From Rhodamnia argentea (taxonomy: Eukaryota > Streptophyta > Magnoliopsida > Myrtales > Myrtaceae), in assembly GCF_020921035.1 (NCBI RefSeq), contig NC_063157.1, positions 22,337,015-22,401,014 on the forward strand: a stretch of DNA of 64,000 nt, given 5' to 3'. How positions within the stretch are numbered: position 1 is the first letter of the stretch; each line of letters starts with the position of its first letter. The position numbers were made by a program, and so were the translations under genes. The notes below the pieces were generated by a model. It ran no database searches. It had not been told where the DNA came from and saw nothing but the letters and a program-made list of their open reading frames with translations. Positions 62,389-64,000 of the stretch are shown here, one piece after another.

Positions 62389-64000
62389 TTACAAGAGTGA
62401 GAAGTAGTTGAGAGACTAAGCCAAGAACTATGTGGATTAAGCGTCTCTTACTATCTATTCGGTGGTTTTACAGAACTACGATATGTAAAGCATTCTTAAA
62501 TAAACTGTAGAAAGATCTTTCTTTCTCCTACTAGGTATCTGACTTGGAAAGGATCCTACCTCTTCCTCTATATAAGTGCGATGTACATGTTTAGTTAAAA
62601 CAGTGAAATGGAAAAATGATGCAATCCCTCCAATAAAGCAAGAAAAATTGAAATCAACCCCTGTTTTTTCATTTGCCATGTTGCAAATGTCTCCACCGGA
62701 TGACCATATCGGAGTAGCTGTGTTACTATTATTGGTACTAGTACTACTGCTACTGTGAGCATGTAAGATAATCTTAGGAGCTGAATTCAGTCTGCCTCTT
62801 GGGCTGCACATGTCATATATGTTTAGCTGAACATCCTCGTTGTTTGGTTGCCATCCCCTCCATCTTTGTCATTACCTTTATTTGTTTTTGTTCCCCAATC
62901 TGCCTGCATCATGTTTGAACCATCATTATCGTTTTCTATTCATCGTTGTCTCTTTTTCTTCCATGGCAGAAACCTGGAGAGAAGTAGTGACTCAAACTCA
63001 CTTAGAAGGCGAACGTGTCTGAAGTCATCATGGATAATAAATGTGTTGACTCTGGGTGAGAGCTCATCACTTTGTAAATTATTCCCTTATGCGGTAAGAG
63101 GGGAACCTCTGCTCATGCATTTGGTATTGAACTTCCGAGATTGCTGTCCAACAATCTTCCTTTAAATTAAAGACTTTGACATTTAACTTGATGGGTCTTT
63201 TTGTAGTTTTTCCCCCTAGCTGTTGCATCCATGGATTACGTCACTTAATAAATGAGAAAATGTGATTTCAATTTGAGGCATAACCGTCAATAACCTTATC
63301 CATGGGACTGTTAGAAGATAGGGAAGAAGGGTGAGAGATCTCACTTTTGAGTGAAATCAAGAAATTCATGTTGTTGCAGCTTCGAGGTGTCTCCAACTTA
63401 CTTTCTCATGCATGATGCTGCCATACGCAAACTTACTTCTTCATTCAAAGTGTCTCCAAGCTTACTTTTCACGCTTGATCTCTCGCCACAGCTTACTTGT
63501 AAGTGGAGGAAGCTGTTCTGTTACAGATTTACAGCTCGTGGCACAAGTGGCACAGCAACATAGAATTTTCTCCATGTCTAGAGAAAGTCTGCATCGATGT
63601 TTTCCGGTCGGAATTCAGCTGGCTTATATCGCTGCATCTTGATTTTTCTGATTTCTGTAATTTTTTATGCAAGCGAGCCAAGGGTCATGCCGCCTTCTGT
63701 TAAATTCGAAGAAGCCAATTCTCCCACTATGCTTTCGTATTTTGTATATCTAAAATTTGATAGGGTCGGAGTTATTGCATAAAGAGCAGGATATTGAACC
63801 AGAAGTACAGATAGATGTCTTCTGATTCAGGTGCGAAAGAGGAAAAGAAAATGGACGAGAATTGGCAAGACAGCCTTGAAGTGTACCGCATTATGAATCT
63901 TCCATGAGAAATTGGGAAACCCAGATGGGGGGCTGATTTCATTACTGAAACTATTCCGCGTCTTCCCTGTCTCTTCTCGGGCCTTCTCTCCTCCTATTCA
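62389..64000. other. IF1 3' flank and unassigned DNA
   Basis: Short frames of 60-105 codons occur at 62576-63165 and 63351-63782, but none shows a family motif. An imperfect direct repeat with GTGTCTCCAA-CTTACTTT is seen near 63388 and 63450. A protein-like GAKEEKKMDENWQDSLEVYR near 63826-63890 could be an exon of an unseen gene, but it is too short to judge. The window ends within this stretch. Confidence 0.35.

Overview
The window is nuclear DNA of a flowering plant. The genes have many introns with GT-AG borders and AT-rich introns, and they include plant-specific products: a DYW-type PPR protein, a chloroplast-type ferredoxin, the fused dehydroquinate dehydratase/shikimate dehydrogenase and VAMP727. 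Protein similarity points to a woody eudicot, and the repeats would fit Myrtaceae such as Eucalyptus, but that last step is a guess.

Positions 1-28500 are the restless half. Two diverged copies of a membrane-anchored dual-specificity phosphatase lie on the + strand (3040-3860 and 10804-12801). The first has had its 3' end tandemly duplicated by about 530 bp. Between them lie a solo LTR with intact target-site repeats (6883-9145), several MITE-like repeats and a fragment of UDP-glucose dehydrogenase. A mitochondrial ISCA1-like Fe-S carrier follows on the - strand (14416-17529). Next is a pair of PPR genes on the + strand: a truncated copy (18527-20050) and a full-length DYW gene resembling Arabidopsis At4g02750 (22751-25837). 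Behind them, on the - strand, is a broken CC-NBS-LRR resistance-gene fragment (about 26050-26990).

Positions 28500-62400 are the stable half, with apparently single-copy genes: DQD/SDH of the shikimate pathway (-), ferredoxin (+), a small secreted glycine/histidine-rich protein (+), a class I methyltransferase (+), the R-SNARE VAMP727 (-), an AMMECR1-family protein (-), an MMTAG2-like nuclear protein (-) and a mitochondrial ATPase inhibitor IF1 (+). Exon borders were set by hand from GT-AG sites, reading phase and remembered family sequences. Every multi-exon model keeps frame to a family-like length.

The genes do not form a pathway or operon; each is its own transcription unit. I see no clear new molecular system. 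The most interesting observations concern genome change: the microhomology-bounded 3' duplication, a truncated PPR copy ending where its sister has an intron, CT microsatellites directly behind the first splice donor in three unrelated genes, a 430-bp pyrimidine tract in an intron, and a 30-bp duplication that doubles a start codon.
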